DNA of 64,000 nt from Scatophagus argus (lineage: Eukaryota; Chordata; Actinopteri; Scatophagidae): the NCBI RefSeq assembly GCF_020382885.2, contig NC_058495.1:20442127-20506126 (forward strand), written 5' to 3'. Positions 15,815 to 28,922 of the stretch are shown piece by piece. How positions within the stretch are numbered: position 1 is the first letter of the stretch; every line of letters begins with the position of its first letter. Position numbers and translations under genes: made by a program. The notes beneath the pieces were generated by a model, which was not told the DNA's origin, did no database searches, and saw only the letters and a program-made list of their open reading frames with translations.

Positions 15815-17279
15815 GCTCAGTCATGCCGTCCAGGCTCTGGTTCTCTGAGTGCAACACTGACCAGTATAAGTGAATCCATGAGGAGCTGTCAAAGCCTGCA
15901 TAAAGGCTTTACTGACATAGCTCTCACTCTCATGGGCAAGGACTTTGTGAATACAGAGAAATGTAATACAAAAGTATAGGCTTAATATAATTTAATGACA
16001 ACGGGCCAAGTTATCTGCTGCAGAGACGTTAGCTGTAAGACTCACTTTACATGCAGTAGGAATTTGTGTGTTCTCATGTCAAACCGGAGAGCTTTTTGTT
16101 GGCAATCATGTGTGTTGTAATGTTTATGTCAGCTGGTCAGGAATATCACTTAGCCCTGAACTTATCTCTTTTATGTTTCATCATTTACATTGGACAGAAT
16201 CTTAGAAATTTTGACAAAAAAATAGAAATCTTGACTCAGTTTTAGCTCTTTAACTATTAAATCTTTTTTCTTTCCATCATTTGAAAGACCAAAACACAGA
16301 TTATTGTTTAGAAATAAACAACACTATTGTTAGTGCTTCTGTTCAGTGAACAATACATTGATGGTAACACATTTTTCACTGTTTGTTGACATCTTGGAGA
16401 AACTGCAGAGAAACTGATCTCCATCTTTATCTGATGCTGTATGAAGAAAGGTCATCACTTTTGTTAGTTGGCTCTGTCTGAACAAAGTATTGTCACATTT
16501 AACTGTCGCTGCATAAATGTCTTGTTGTCCTAACACTGCCTGCAGTCTCTGGTTTAATGCTGTGGACACTTTTCAGTGTCATTCAGGCCTTGAAAGACTT
16601 GATGGGTTTTTTCTCAAAAAACTGTCCATATTAAAATGATTGTTAAACAGTCTCACATTCACATTTTCTTTATGTTGTCTTCAAGTCAAAACACGTTTTT
16701 TTTTTTTTTTTGCACATTGAAAATTTGACGAGTTTTATGTGAGAAAATTAAATTAAAAAATGAAATTGCTTACATTCAAGTTGAGGAAAATGTGAGTGTA
16801 TAAGACGGAACCACACTGTCATATTTTACAGACTTTAGAGTTTCATAACATTTTACTGGATCCAAATCATAGAGGATTAATTTTCAAAATGTATTATATT
16901 TAACATTTATACCAAGTCTGAAATGCAAGAACTAAAACTCAAAGTCAGCTCTCAGATTTTTTTTTTTTGTTTTTTTTTACCAGCTTTAACTGGATCCAAA
17001 ATCAAACTGGTCGTCAGCATTCATTGTGGTGAAAAATAAATCTTGTATAAAGCCTCTATGAAAGGCACAGTTTATTCAATGTGACTACACAATCATTCAT
17101 CTCAGTCTTTATTTTATGCTTGCACACCCACTTATTGTGCGTGCCTTTACCAATAATGAGTATGACTCTCGTATAATTTCCCCACGCATGACGCAGCGGG
17201 TTGTCCAGTGGCTTTCAGTCCCCTTTCTGAATTGTCCACTGTCTCATAAATTTCCTTGTGAAATCCTCTGAAGTGTAGT
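15815..17279. other. chchd4 3' UTR and convergent intergenic space
   Basis: AATAAA at 16313-16318 (+ strand) is the probable chchd4 polyadenylation signal, about 500 bp after the stop. On the - strand AATAAA occurs at 17113-17108 and would serve the netrin-4-like transcript. The roughly 800 bp between the two signals is AT-rich, with T runs near 16697-16712 and 16958-16978, and has no gene. Confidence 0.6.
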
Positions 17280-20200
17280 TCATGGGCATCCATTCCTCAG
17301 GCCCTCTGATATAACTAGACCTAGCCTTGGTGTCCATGGGACCACCACACTCTGCATGGTGACCAGCAGACGGCCTGTCCCAGCCTCCTCGGGGCCTGCT
17401 AGCAGGTACTCCATACCTGGTGAAAAAGGTCAAACATTTTAAACCTAATTTTGAATCTCAAAGTGATGCTTTTTAGCTTTTGTGTCACCGTTTGGTCAGC
17501 TTGAGTATTCATCATTTAACACTAAAAACCTCTTCCAGAAAACAATCATATTCAAATTTTTTAATCTCATGTTTTGAACTTGCCTGGGTTTAGAATAGGA
17601 CATGTGCAGCCACGGCTGGTCCAGGACAGGGGATAGATGCTGATGGTCCCCAAGGAGAGCGCCACTCGGCCTGATTGAAGGACCTTGCGAACTTTGACCT
17701 GCACTTCTGCGTGGCTGCCTTTGTCATGAGCAGACAGCACACTGGCCTTGATTACTGTCATGGGAAACACAGAAAGACCACAGACTCTGAAGGCAATCAG
17801 AAACACCTGCCAAAGTAGTCTATACTTTAAATAATCATTTCAATTTGTCAATCAATTTTTTAACAACTGGAAATTGCAGCTTTTTTTTCTTACCGTAGTC
17901 ATGTTTGGTCTTACAGAAGTCAGACACACTTCTCAGCTTTTTCTCCTTACAGCTACACTTTCCTGTGTACAGGCACTTAGTTAATGTCCAGTCCACTTTA
18001 GGCAACATAATTACAGTGTAAGAATCTAAGTTTAAAGCCTTGTAATGCAGTTGGACGTCACAGTAAATGGGCAACACAGCACTAATTCAAAGTTGTTCAA
18101 TCACTCACCTGTGTAATGCAGAGCAGAGACTGCAAGCTCCTTCGACCACTGTGCCTCTTCTTCAATTGTGAACATGTGATCCAGATCAGGAATCTTTCCA
18201 CCAATGGGCACATTGAACACCTGATTATTTGAGTGGCTGCAAAAGTAGATGTGAATCCATCAGGTCAAGGATCATTCTTAACAATTATGCACACTGAGTT
18301 CAGTTTTAGCTTCCATGTGTATGTCTAAAGAACTTGGCTGCGACTTATTCATGTGGCCAACCTGTCCAAACACTGCCCCGTGGTTGGATCACAGCTGTGG
18401 GGGCAGGCACATGATTTACAGCCCTCCTCTCCAAAACCCCAGTAGCCGGGCAGGCAGTGGCTACAGCCTATGCCCCCTGCACCAGGTTTGCAGTGGCACT
18501 GCCCGCTTCTAGGGTGGCACCAGGGTCCTTCCTCTCCAGGACGCGGGGGCAAAGAGCCCCGTGGATCACACCAGCAGCCTGAGAAACAGAGACACAGATC
18601 AATTTCTGTACGTTGCAGAAACCTTCAAGTTTTACCTCTTCATTAATTGTCAAATTGTAACTTTACAAACGTGTACCAGTAGATATGACATGACGTATGA
18701 CATAATGGCACTGCTTAACTTTATTCACAAGCCTCCATAAAATCCAATCAGTCATGAATGCTTCTTTATTTAGCTTTTCTGTTTGGTTAAAAACACATAA
18801 ACTAGTCCCACACCTCCCCCTTCCACATTCTGTGTCTCTCACGTGTGCAGACGTGGGGAGAGGTGAGTGGCTGGGATGGGTGCCGGTGGTACCCGTGGCG
18901 ACAGCGCTGGCACCTGCGCCCGACGGTGTTGTGTCTGCAGTCATCACAAACGCCACCACTGGTGCCACCGGAGGCGAGCCATGCCCGCTGAGAGAAGTGA
19001 CAGCTATCTGCATGACCGTGGCACTGGCACTCTGAGGTCACAGAGGTGTGTGATGCCATCGCAACCAGAGAGACGAGAAAGAGGCAAAGTGAGGACATGA
19101 AGGTAGGAACTTGGGTGACTACAGAATCTTACGAATCTTAGAGAATGGAATCTTACAGAATCTTACAGAATCTTAGATTTTTGTTCAGTCTACAAAATCT
19201 CCATGTGTAGTGTGGTCAATATATATCAATATATCTCCTCTGCCAATCCCTGCACATTTGAAAGCTCTCATCTACAGTATTTTTTATTGGCAACATGAAG
19301 TTTGGACTGATCTAACAGTCATGAAGTCCTCCTGCCGGTCCCTTACTCTGGCATGGGTTGGATTCCCCACTGCTGCTGTTGGCAGGTCTCCAGGGACGAT
19401 CGTTGTAGAGCGGAGCACACTTCTCACAGTGATCTCCTGTTGTGTGGTGGGTACACAGACACCTGCCAGACACCTGGAAGACATCTGGGGCTGCTCAGTT
19501 ACTTCAGCTACATTAGCAACCATTAAAGACCCTGCTGTGTAGATCCAGGCAAGTGGTGTAAAGAGCAAATCAAGCTATTTACAAGCCCAAGCAAAAAACT
19601 GACAGACACTCTGTCTCTGATGGTCTGATTAGCAATGACAGGAAAAGCCACTCACCATGTCACTGTCCTGTCTTGTGTTCCGGCTGCTGTTGTGTGTTAC
19701 GCAATGCTCAGCGTGTCCATGGCACAGGCAGGTCCCTCTGGCCAGTAATGTATAAATAGCATAAGGAGCTGAGGCAGGGCTTTCTGAGGTGGATGTGGAG
19801 GTCAGAACCGACGCTGTGGGGCTTGATTGTTCTGCAGGGGGATTTAAAGGTGTCGGACAGGTCTGAGCTTTTAGCAGTCTGATCCTGAGGTTGGTGAGGG
19901 TGAGGCGAGCGAGGGCCTCCGGACTGTAAAGGTCCAGTTTTTTGGCACTGCTGGGGTCTAGTGTCCGTAATATCACCTTGGAGGAGCAGCAGAGCATTAA
20001 TCAACGTTGAATCAAACATTGTGAATCTGCTAAAATATAATAAGTTGTATTTTTAAACATAATCTCTTACCTCCCCTCCAGTGCAGGGTGTAGCACTGGT
20101 GTAACGGGATGTGCACAAAGAGCCTGGCTGATTAAATTCATCAGGCAAACCAAACTCCAAGCTGCAATTTTTTGAAAAGAGCTTAAGAACTTCCCAGGTC

Positions 20201-21233
20201 TTTCCAAAGTCAGCTGAGCGTTCGATGGCCATGGCAGCAGGTCGAGGTGACCTAAACACCAGAACCACATGGGACAGACAGAACTGTGTTTCCAGGTCCA
20301 ACCAGATCTCATCCTCCTGCTCTTGAATTGCAGTGCCTGCACCTGATGCCCACCAGGTATCAGGATGCAAAAAGGGGTCATCAGTCATGTGAGCATATGG
20401 GTGGGTGTCCTCTGGGCAGAGGTCGGGAGCCACAGGAGGATGGAGGCAGGGGCCGGAGCTGCTCCCACAGCAGCTCGAGAGGGTGAGGAGGGTCCTGCCA
20501 CTAGCCAGGTTCCCAATGGGTGGACTACAGGCATGGTCCACACATCTGGAAACTGACACAGAGGGCGATGGAGAGTCAGTTAGAGCCTTGTGTTTTAAGA
20601 TAATATCAGTGCTTTTAGATTTTCATCTAGTGACAGAAAAGCCTACAAAGAAAACATCAAGCACTTTCCAGCACTGGACAAAACCAAAGCCCTCCTCACT
20701 GGGTTTTCTATGAATATTTTATTTGCCTGACCATTGTGCCACTGTGCTGCTCAGTCTGATGTGACATACAATCCCACTCCTTTCCCTTTGAACAGCATTT
20801 TTATTCTCAGGTTACATTTAATGAAAAGGAACAGTGGCAGCAACCCTTGTAAATGTATCAGCAAAGGGTATCGCCTTTACTTTCAGGACAGCAAAATACA
20901 ATCAAATAAAACGTCATCTGCAAACGAATATGCAAGACATCATTAAGTCTTCAATTTCACGGACGTATAACGCAACTGAGTTACCATAACTGTCTGCCCA
21001 ATCATAAACATAGCCCGTCCACGAGGGGAAAAACGAGAAGGCATGTTTAACCACAATGACGCAACTGATTCAGAGAAGCAGCAGCAACAGTAGCGGAGAT
21101 GATGGTGCACCTCACCTGCTCCGCTCCTCGCCACAACCCAAAACAGCCCACAGAGCGCCACCAGCATTTCATGTCGACGTTTCCCGGGCATGCTAAGCAC
21201 TCTCCTTGTTTCTGTTGTGTTTATAACATTCAT
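17280..21233 (-). CDS. Netrin-4-like secreted laminin-related protein
   Basis: This is a secreted extracellular-matrix protein of the netrin-4 family, which binds laminin gamma chains. Exons in transcript order: 21233-21116, 20552-20071, 19976-19656, 19473-19347, 19031-18843, 18578-18362, 18236-18109, 17962-17894, 17754-17584, 17416-17280. They total 1959 nt and 652 aa (human NTN4 is 628). Order: a signal peptide (hydrophobic core [11 protein letters not shown], with in-frame ATGs at residues 1, 15 and 23), laminin N-terminal domain ([29 protein letters not shown]), three laminin EGF-like repeats ([21 protein letters not shown]), and a C-terminal netrin module ([32 protein letters not shown]). 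Between the laminin-N domain and the first EGF repeat is a Ser/Thr/Pro-rich linker of roughly 30 residues. Intron 9 appears to use a GC donor; the exon 6 donor (GTTGGC) is weak. The symbol is left blank because this may be a paralogue rather than ntn4. Confidence 0.9.
19120..19175 (+). repeat. Degenerate tandem repeat (TACAGAATCT)n
   Basis: About five imperfect copies of a 10-mer close to TACAGAATCT lie in intron 4 of the netrin-4-like gene, just upstream (in transcript sense) of exon 5. The last copies are identical and the first ones carry small indels. Confidence 0.8.
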
Positions 21234-24200
21234 GGTGCGATAGACACTTTCCAGTAGAGATTAGTCCCGACATTATGCGGAGCCTATCCAGCGGACAAGC
21301 GCATTTCTTTGACGACTACGCAATGCGCAAAGCTCGAGGAGTGTTTTTCTGATGTCCTCCACGGAACACTTTAAAAGAAAAATCCTTGATAAAGTTCAAA
21401 GCATCCTCAGAAACAGCTAAGGCATCTCTCTGACAGACTGTACAGCAAAATATGAATCTTCCGTTAGTCCAAGAATGAACGTCCACATTTGACAAATGTC
21501 ACTTATTTCCATTTAATAGCCGTTTATCTTCATCCATTTTGCGCAATGAAAACTATCTCGGTGTTTTAGCCTAAACGATGAAAATGAAAAATGATCTTTT
21601 TTTTTCTATGCTAATTAATTCATGTAAATGTTTCCATTAATTCACAGCCAACCCGAAGGCTTCGTGTCGCAGCCAGGTCCAGCGCTCTACGCGTTTACGC
21701 ACAGGAGATGACTGTGAGCTCTATTTATCCACGGTCCTCCCCTTCCACATAAATACGCACACACACGCATCGTGAGGACGTCGTACCGAAACAACAACAC
21801 TGGAGCAGAACTTCCCTGGATTGACGTGGAGCATTTGTCTCCACATTTTCATTCTGCAACAGATCGTGCGCAGGGGGGAGGACAGATTTGCGAGTCGCAC
21901 GGGCTCGTCCCCGCAGTTAATGTGAACCAGGCGCACCACACATACCAGCTTAAACCAGGTCCCTCCATTAACCAGGGCCTCGTAATAAGGCGAGGAAATT
22001 AGTTTATCTGCTTCTGCACCCCTGTTTTTCAGCTGCAGTAATTCCATGTTACAGGTCTCTTTGAAGTCGAGCAGGAAGAAACCTGAGAAGGGCGACAAAA
22101 ATAGTCCCCAGTGCGGTTATTTGCAGCTTGATGGCGCATTATGTGACACCGAAAGAAACTGACAGCTTGGAGTTTCATGTAAAGGACTTGGACAAAAACC
22201 TGTCTGCCTGACTGCATGGATATATCCCTGTGCCTTTCTTCATTATAACACTGGATAATAAACACATGGTCTGACACATGGCAGTCCTTCTTTTTTAAAT
22301 TCTTTGTAATCACACACGTCAGGTCCCTTTATGAGCCTGATGTATACCCGCCCTTGGAAGAATAAACACCATGTCGCTTCAATTTTACGACTCAGTTTCA
22401 AAATACAGGAGGCTCAGAAAATTGGAGAAGACACACAAAATTGGATTAGTTTCTGTAAATGTCTTTAAGCACAAGCACATTGTTTACAGACATGCCTGCT
22501 CGCTTTCCCCAGAACTTTGGCCCCAAAACAGAATCACCATGGAATGACATATGAAGCCAGTGTGTGTCTTTTGTTTGTACTGGCAGAAAAAAAATGATGG
22601 TTACTCACATCATTGTGCCCCAGTCATGGGTCTTTATTAATCTGACATTCGTCCATCTGCATTGACTTTACATTGTAACTGTATCTTACTATTAAAGTTT
22701 ATACCCCTTTTCCACAGTCTCTCAACTCATAACTCCATCTATATCTGCTATACATTTGCCTTTGTTCACCCCTCACTGGTCTTTCCTTTCATCTCTCTGT
22801 CCTCCTGCTTTCCACTCTTTGACACCATCTATAGAGTCTGGCAGGCCTCCACACAATGAAACCTCATTGGCTCTCCATCTTCTCTCATCTCACAGTTTCT
22901 CCTTTCGTCTCCCTGCAGTGGCGCAGTATATGCTAAGAATAGCTTTATAGGAGATTAGGGTAATACTGTTTATGAGGGATTAGCTGTGATAATGTCAGTG
23001 GCATACAGAGATAGTTTCTGACTGCTTTTGACTGATTTAGAGTCAGTTCTGTCTCAGTGGGACAAATGAGATTCACATTTTTTCACAGCTTGCTGGTTGG
23101 GAAGACCTGTTAATTTAAGGATTCCTCCTTAAAACAAATTATCATAGTGGCCCAGCTGTGGTTGCCTTTATTTACCTAATTAAGGTGGTTCTGGGGGAAT
23201 TTCATACTCTTTGTGATTGATTTCTGCAAAACTGCAGGTTTCAGTAAATGAAAGTCACTGAGGTTTGAGGTCACGTTTTGCAGCAGAGCCATAAACCAAT
23301 TTAAGAGCAGCTGTTTCACTATGTTTTGTTGCTCATTTTGGCTTCAAAATGCAAAACACATTGACTTCTTAATTGACTCAATTGTAATTAAGGGTACTTT
23401 TCAGTGATATAGGAATGCAGAGCTGCCCACATCCAATAAAATACTTGTTTAGAGCATAACAGAGTGGATAAACAACAGTACACCACAGTCCCAAATATGT
23501 GTTACATTCTCAGCGCTGAAAGAAAAATGTACACTTTTGTTTTCTTCTAGTTGTTTTCAGAGAATACATCAATGTTCAGCATATATCTTCATCACAGCCT
23601 CCAGCTGTGAGAGGTCAAATACCAGTCAAGAAAGGTCACAGGGATCTCCTACCTGCCCCATGACAGCTTCCCTAATTGCTCCTCTTTCTCTTATTTACAG
23701 GGCCTAATGGGGGCCGGGGGTTAGGGAGCTGGGGTCAGATGAGCACAACCCCCCAGTCCCTGGCCCCTTCTTGTTGTCATAATCCTCAATGTTTGTCCAG
23801 GTTGCTGTGCGTATCGAGAGCACACGGTGTCACTCCACACTTTGACGTCTCCTTCTTCTTCTTCTTCTTCTTATTCCTCCATGCCTCCTCTTGGTCTTTG
23901 CATTCTGCATGTTGGCTCAGATGTTCCTTTAGGAATGAAGAGGATTAAGCTGCTTCCTTACATGACTTCTCTGCATTTAAGCCTCACAGGCCAATGTGAA
24001 CAGACCTTGGACTGATCTTCCACATAGCAATAGTAGTCCATTCAGTTGGTGTAAGTGGATTTTGAAACGATCAGGTTTATGGCTGTCTAATTTAAATGTG
24101 TCTCACATTGTTCTGGCATTTTTCTTACGGATATTATAGCAACATACAGCAACTCTCATATGACTTTATCCTCGGGCCACTAGAGCAACCAGTAGGTGCT

Positions 24201-26879
24201 GTGGTTAATGGAGTGTGCTTGAGTTAAGCACTGAGGTTGATGGAGTTGATGGACCTGTTGAATATTTGAAGAAAGACTGGCTTTTACAATCTAAACTATA
24301 AAGTACTGATGTCAGATATCGAAGAAAGGCAGCTGCACTCATGCAACAAATAAGACTTTACCCTGAAGCTTTCAGAGTTTGAAGTGAAAAGGTCAAGGTG
24401 ACAGGTCAAATGCAAAGGTTTACAGTTCAAGTCCAATAAAACCAAGAGAACTGCATTTGTTTAGGATAGTTTGAGTTGCTCTGTTGCTTGAATTTATTAT
24501 TACTGTGAGCGTGATAATCACCGTGGACAGCTTATAAAGAAAGTCTCCTAACTGCTGATGCTTTCTATGATCCTCATGTCAGAGGGTTTTTTTTAAATAA
24601 TCCTCAGAGAAAAAAATTTAAGTTATTCTGTCATCATATGCCTGTGCACATCTACATCATGTATGAGTGCACTTATGTGTCGGCATGATAGGTTTATAAT
24701 GCATCTTATCTCTTTGATGTGAGAGGATGAATGACACAGATTAAACTGTCAGAGCAGAAAGCGATAAAGGCCAGATGAGGCAGGATGACAAATCAAGGCA
24801 TCTGCGAAGCACTCGGGCAACTTGCCAAACCAACGCGTGTGCATCTGTGAGCTTGTGTGTGTGGATGTGTGGGTGTTTGTTCATGGAAGAGTTGTGGCCA
24901 TATACTCTTACACAAATGCAAGTGACGAGAAGGTGGACTGGAACAAACTGAAAATCCTGTTAAAACCGGACAACAAATTAACCTCCCACATTTGAAAACA
25001 CTATCACTTCTGATACGATGGTCCATTCAGTCTCGTGTCCCTGTCTGACTTTTTAACATTTGTTTATGATGTCATCAACTAACATGTTTAAGATTTACTT
25101 TTCTGTGTCACCAACTCACTCACATAAACACGTTGTCACTCTGACGGACAAACACATGCACAGACACAGCTTCTTGATAGCTCATTCCTGGCTTTCCATC
25201 GCCCACCCACATAAGCAAACTGGAATGCCAGCACACACACTGGTTTTACACCACAACAACACACAAAGACATGTGTTCCAGATTCACTGCTTTCTTATTC
25301 ATCCAGCTCATATTCGCACACCCACTTAGATAAAGCCTGCCAAGACAAAGATCTTGAATGGATTCAGAGGAACTGCAGTTTGGCACTTTATAAAGTGGCA
25401 TATATAAAATGGTAAACTAGCTGAACAAAGCTAAGCAGTTTCAAGTGTGACAGGGGAGTTCAGTTAGATGAAGGGAGACACAAACGTAATGTTTATGCTC
25501 ACAGAAATGCAAACAGTTTTAGTTCTTCGTCGCTGAGATTCTTCCACTATGTTGCATATTTTTATGGTCTGATTTTGGTTCCCCTCCTAAAAGTCACACT
25601 GAGAAATGGAGCAAACGAGAGGAAAAATCAAATGCAGCTGTTCAAGGTCCTGGGTCACAGGTTGGGGGTTTCACTCTGTCTCTCATGTGTGTCCACTTCG
25701 CTGCTTTCATGCCCTTCTCAACTCATTAAAAAAGTCTTTATTGGCATGCCAAGAGTCCACCTGTGAGTCACACAAGCCATGAGGGCAACTTCAATGTACA
25801 GCCAAGCACAAGGGTCATCGTTAAACCTCAGTGCCTCATATGACCGGAGACAGTCAAAAATCAAATCTGCATGGAGACAGCCTCACATGTATGTTGCTGG
25901 TATCTTGTAAATGCACCACCACAAACCACTGTGATGTTGATATGACATTTGCTGCCCTTGTGGTGGTTTTGTTTCATCCACGATGGTGTTGTTGCTCAGA
26001 TCAGATGTCCTTTAAAAGAGAGAAAGTACTTTGAAAATGGAGGGCAGTAATACGTATTAGACTGTAAGTGGTAGGTGTAAATGATTCTTACATGTCCAGG
26101 AATTCTGTTTGTTCCTATAGCTCCATAGTGTCAATGTGTAAATCATGAGACTTTACTGGAAACCACTGCATGCTGTTGTATGTCTCTACTTCTGCATGCA
26201 TATGCAAAAATAAAATCGCCCTGGAACTTAAGGGTGTGCCCACATTTGCGGTTGAATTGTGGCTTTCTGCAGGAGAAAAGAGGTATGTGGAAATATGTGC
26301 GAATGCTAAGCCCTCCTGGCCTGCCCTACAATGTGACAATAAGAGGGGTATAGTCAGTGTTTGATCCTGTCAGCCAACATCTGGCCCTCAGGAGGAGCTA
26401 AAGTTAGCTGCACATGCCGATGTCATTAGTGTAAAATGGGTATGACCCTCACAACAAATACTGTAAAAACAGGAGAGAGGGAGGAAAAGATGAATAATAT
26501 GAGGAATTTAGGACGAGGAGATGAGAGGATGGATTATGCATCTGGCTTATTATGTAAGTGACTAATATTGATGTTGAGCCAAATCTTTCATCTCAGTATG
26601 TATCTGCTGCTGGACTGTTTGAGTGAGAAGTGGGAAATAGACGAGTACAGGGTGGATCAAAGCTGTAACGAAAAGCTCGTTAGGGTTTAATCGGTTCCAC
26701 TCACCCAGAGGTGCTGGCCACATCTGTCCAATCAAGTTCCATCACCATGGTGGGCTCCTGGCTCCAGAGATGGCTACAATGCTGCCAACCAAACATTGGT
26801 AGGTGACCATGTTTTGAGGACCACCGCCTTTTCAGAGACTTGTGGTTCTCATGAGGTTTTTTTTTGGAACCACTCTGGC

Positions 26880-27090
26880 CTAGAGAAGTTCCAAAGAGAT
26901 TTCCTCACTCATTTAATCAATACCATTAGACATGTGTTAATGATTAATAGCCTGCTGTGGTTAGGATGCTGTGAGTGCCGAGGCCACTCTGATATGATAA
27001 CGTCATTATTAGATGTGGGTTATTTAGACCCCCGGGGGAAGTCTTTCATTTGGTTTAGGCATCCTGGTTGGCTGAGGTCATTGCTTTGAG
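26880..27090. promoter_or_regulatory. Candidate conserved non-coding element rich in homeodomain cores
   Basis: Within about 120 bp are TTTAATCAATACCATTAG, GTTAATGATTAATAG and ACGTCATTATTAGATG, followed by a complex unique stretch. The density of TAAT cores in non-repetitive intergenic DNA suggests an enhancer. This is compositional inference; conservation could not be tested. Confidence 0.2.
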
Positions 27091-28084
27091 ACTGAGCTTG
27101 ATTGAGAGGAAGCCAGTGAAGCGGAAGGCCTCTTACTAAACATTTCAAATGGCCTGTCTGCGCTGATGGAATATCCATAGCATCCATACCAAGTAACGCT
27201 GCGTACTTGACCTGTGTGCTTTGGCTCCACTGTAAACCATTGTGTTCAGGACCGTCTCACACAGCTGAGTACAGTGATATACTGTCATCTCTGACCCCCT
27301 TGTCCTCATGATCCCAGCCCCAGACTGCTTTTCACACAGACTGCACCTCTTCAGCTACTCGCTGCTCTCCTCTCGACCTTAATTTATCCATATCTGCGTG
27401 GCAGCATGTCCTTTGCAAGTGACACGTGAGGGTTCAGACACATGAGACTATTCATTTGTGCTTGGCTTCCCAATCTCAGGCTGCTCTGATGGGTTTCAAC
27501 TGAAGAGGCCAGGGGCAGGAGCAGGGGCCGCAGTGCATGATGCCTGTGATCTGCCATGGGAAACAGACGAGGTTATGATGCCCTTGTGACCCAGGAGTGT
27601 GGGGATCGCATGGGTCAATGGGGTTTCCCCCCTTGTGGACACATTCAAGCTGTCATGAGTGTGGAGGGAATAGATGGAGGAAATTTGCACACAGAAAAGT
27701 GTGCATTCCAATCAAATTCCATTCGCTTATCATTACTGCCATTACCATCACTATATTCATTAGAGGCAGCATGGGATGTGAGTGTTCTGGTGCCGTGGAG
27801 AACAGTGTCCTGTGAATTCTTTTAGGGTGGTTATGTAAATTTATTCATAGTTTTGAATACCAATCTCCCAGAGCCTCAAACTGTCTAAGCTATATATTGA
27901 TAATGTATATAAGACTGTATATTTTACTTCTACTATTGTTTTCAGATTCATACTGCTTTTGCCTAAACGTTACTCGTATGTTTGAATTAGAGGATTCTGG
28001 GATTTCTCAATGAAAAACATTTCGAGAAAACAATGATTTTCTCCAGACAAAGGTTCTTAGTTTACTCCTGAATTTCTTAGTGTT

Positions 28085-28215
28085 ACTGGTAGTACTGCAG
28101 ATCTCCTACTTAAGAGGAAGAAGTAAAACTAGAATGTAAAAACATCTTTAGTTTAAGCATAGTTATACTCAAGTACCACTAGCTTAAAATTGTCCTTAAC
28201 GTTAAATACAGTATT
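28085..28215 (-). repeat. Fragment of a hAT-like teleost repeat
   Basis: The stretch includes ACTCAAGTACCACTAGCTTA, AAATTGTCCTTAA and AAATACAGTATT. It resembles the reverse complement of a fish repeat that begins CAGTGRTGGAA...GTAACTAA and has repeated AAGTACT cores. Ends are lost and divergence is high. Confidence 0.4.
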
Positions 28216-28289
28216 CACATGTCACACCAAACCACCTTCTTCCCTTCTTCTATCCTTTTTTCTTGTCTTTTCTTTCTTGCGTTAGCCGT

Positions 28290-28475
28290 GTTACTCTGGT
28301 TATGTCTGCCGTTGGCGTAGCCACACATCTTTATCTCCATGACAACCGTACAACAGTTAACTTCATATCGGTAGTTGACGCTAACTTCTACTTGGGAACT
28401 GAGATTTCAAGAGGAGCGCTCGGCAGTATTTTACGTTAGAAACGCCATAAGTTAATAATTACATTTATAATAAGG
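28290..28475 (+). promoter_or_regulatory. Probable dnah1 promoter and non-coding first exon
   Basis: ATCTCCATGACAAC at 28333-28346, read on the other strand, is GTTGTCATGGAGAT. It has one good half of the RFX X-box (GTTGCC-AT-GGCAAC type), a motif that drives ciliary genes. A TAAG/GTACGT donor-like site is at 28471-28480, so the 5' UTR may be spliced to an acceptor near 28922-28931. Transcription start and X-box function are inferred and weakly supported. Confidence 0.25.
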
Positions 28476-28922
28476 TACGTCAACATAGTTGTGTTCTGTA
28501 GTTTATAACACGAAATTAGCTCAGCTTAGTTACTTTTACTTTCTTACTACTCTTTCAGGGAAGTGAGTTGGCGAATGCAAACGCTCGAATCGGAACGTAA
28601 CGTTCAGTCAATGCTCTTAGTACAGCTAACGCTAGCTAATTTTCTTAACCTAAAGTTACGGTTTTTCTATGGTTATTTTGCTGTTTTAGTAGTTTTTTTG
28701 GCCGTGTTCGTTGTTAATTTCCCATTCTTCCTTTCAAAATAACATGAGGTACTCCTAGGTCAGAAACAAACTATAAAAACTATAATAACTTGTAGTTTTC
28801 ATAAACATTTTAGATTTTGCTAAAGCATATATTGGAGCAATAATGTATACATTACAAGTTGTTTTAGAAGCAGGATGAAATCAAGTCTCCATTGCTGACA
28901 CAATAATTATTTTGTTCTGCTT

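Larger units (their letters stand above)
21234..28380. other. Intergenic region between the netrin-4-like gene and dnah1
   Basis: These two genes are divergent, so both promoters face this region. I found no coding exon. The first 900 bp has scattered CpGs and is the likely netrin-4-like promoter and 5' UTR. Several non-repetitive stretches carry clustered TAATTA/TAAT cores: 23150-23220, 23340-23400 and 26880-27090. A degraded hAT-like repeat fragment is at 28085-28215. An open frame on the - strand at 22098-21721 lacks an ATG start and resembles nothing. Confidence 0.55.

Noticed and set aside
17215-17433. Open frame on the - strand over the last netrin-4-like exon
   Set aside because: It is in a different frame from the gene. 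The spliced frame gives [10 protein letters not shown]...[10 protein letters not shown], which matches the netrin-4 C-terminus, and stops at 17280.
21721-22098. 125-codon open frame on the - strand upstream of the netrin-4-like gene
   Set aside because: The first codon is TTG, not ATG, and the sequence resembles no known protein.
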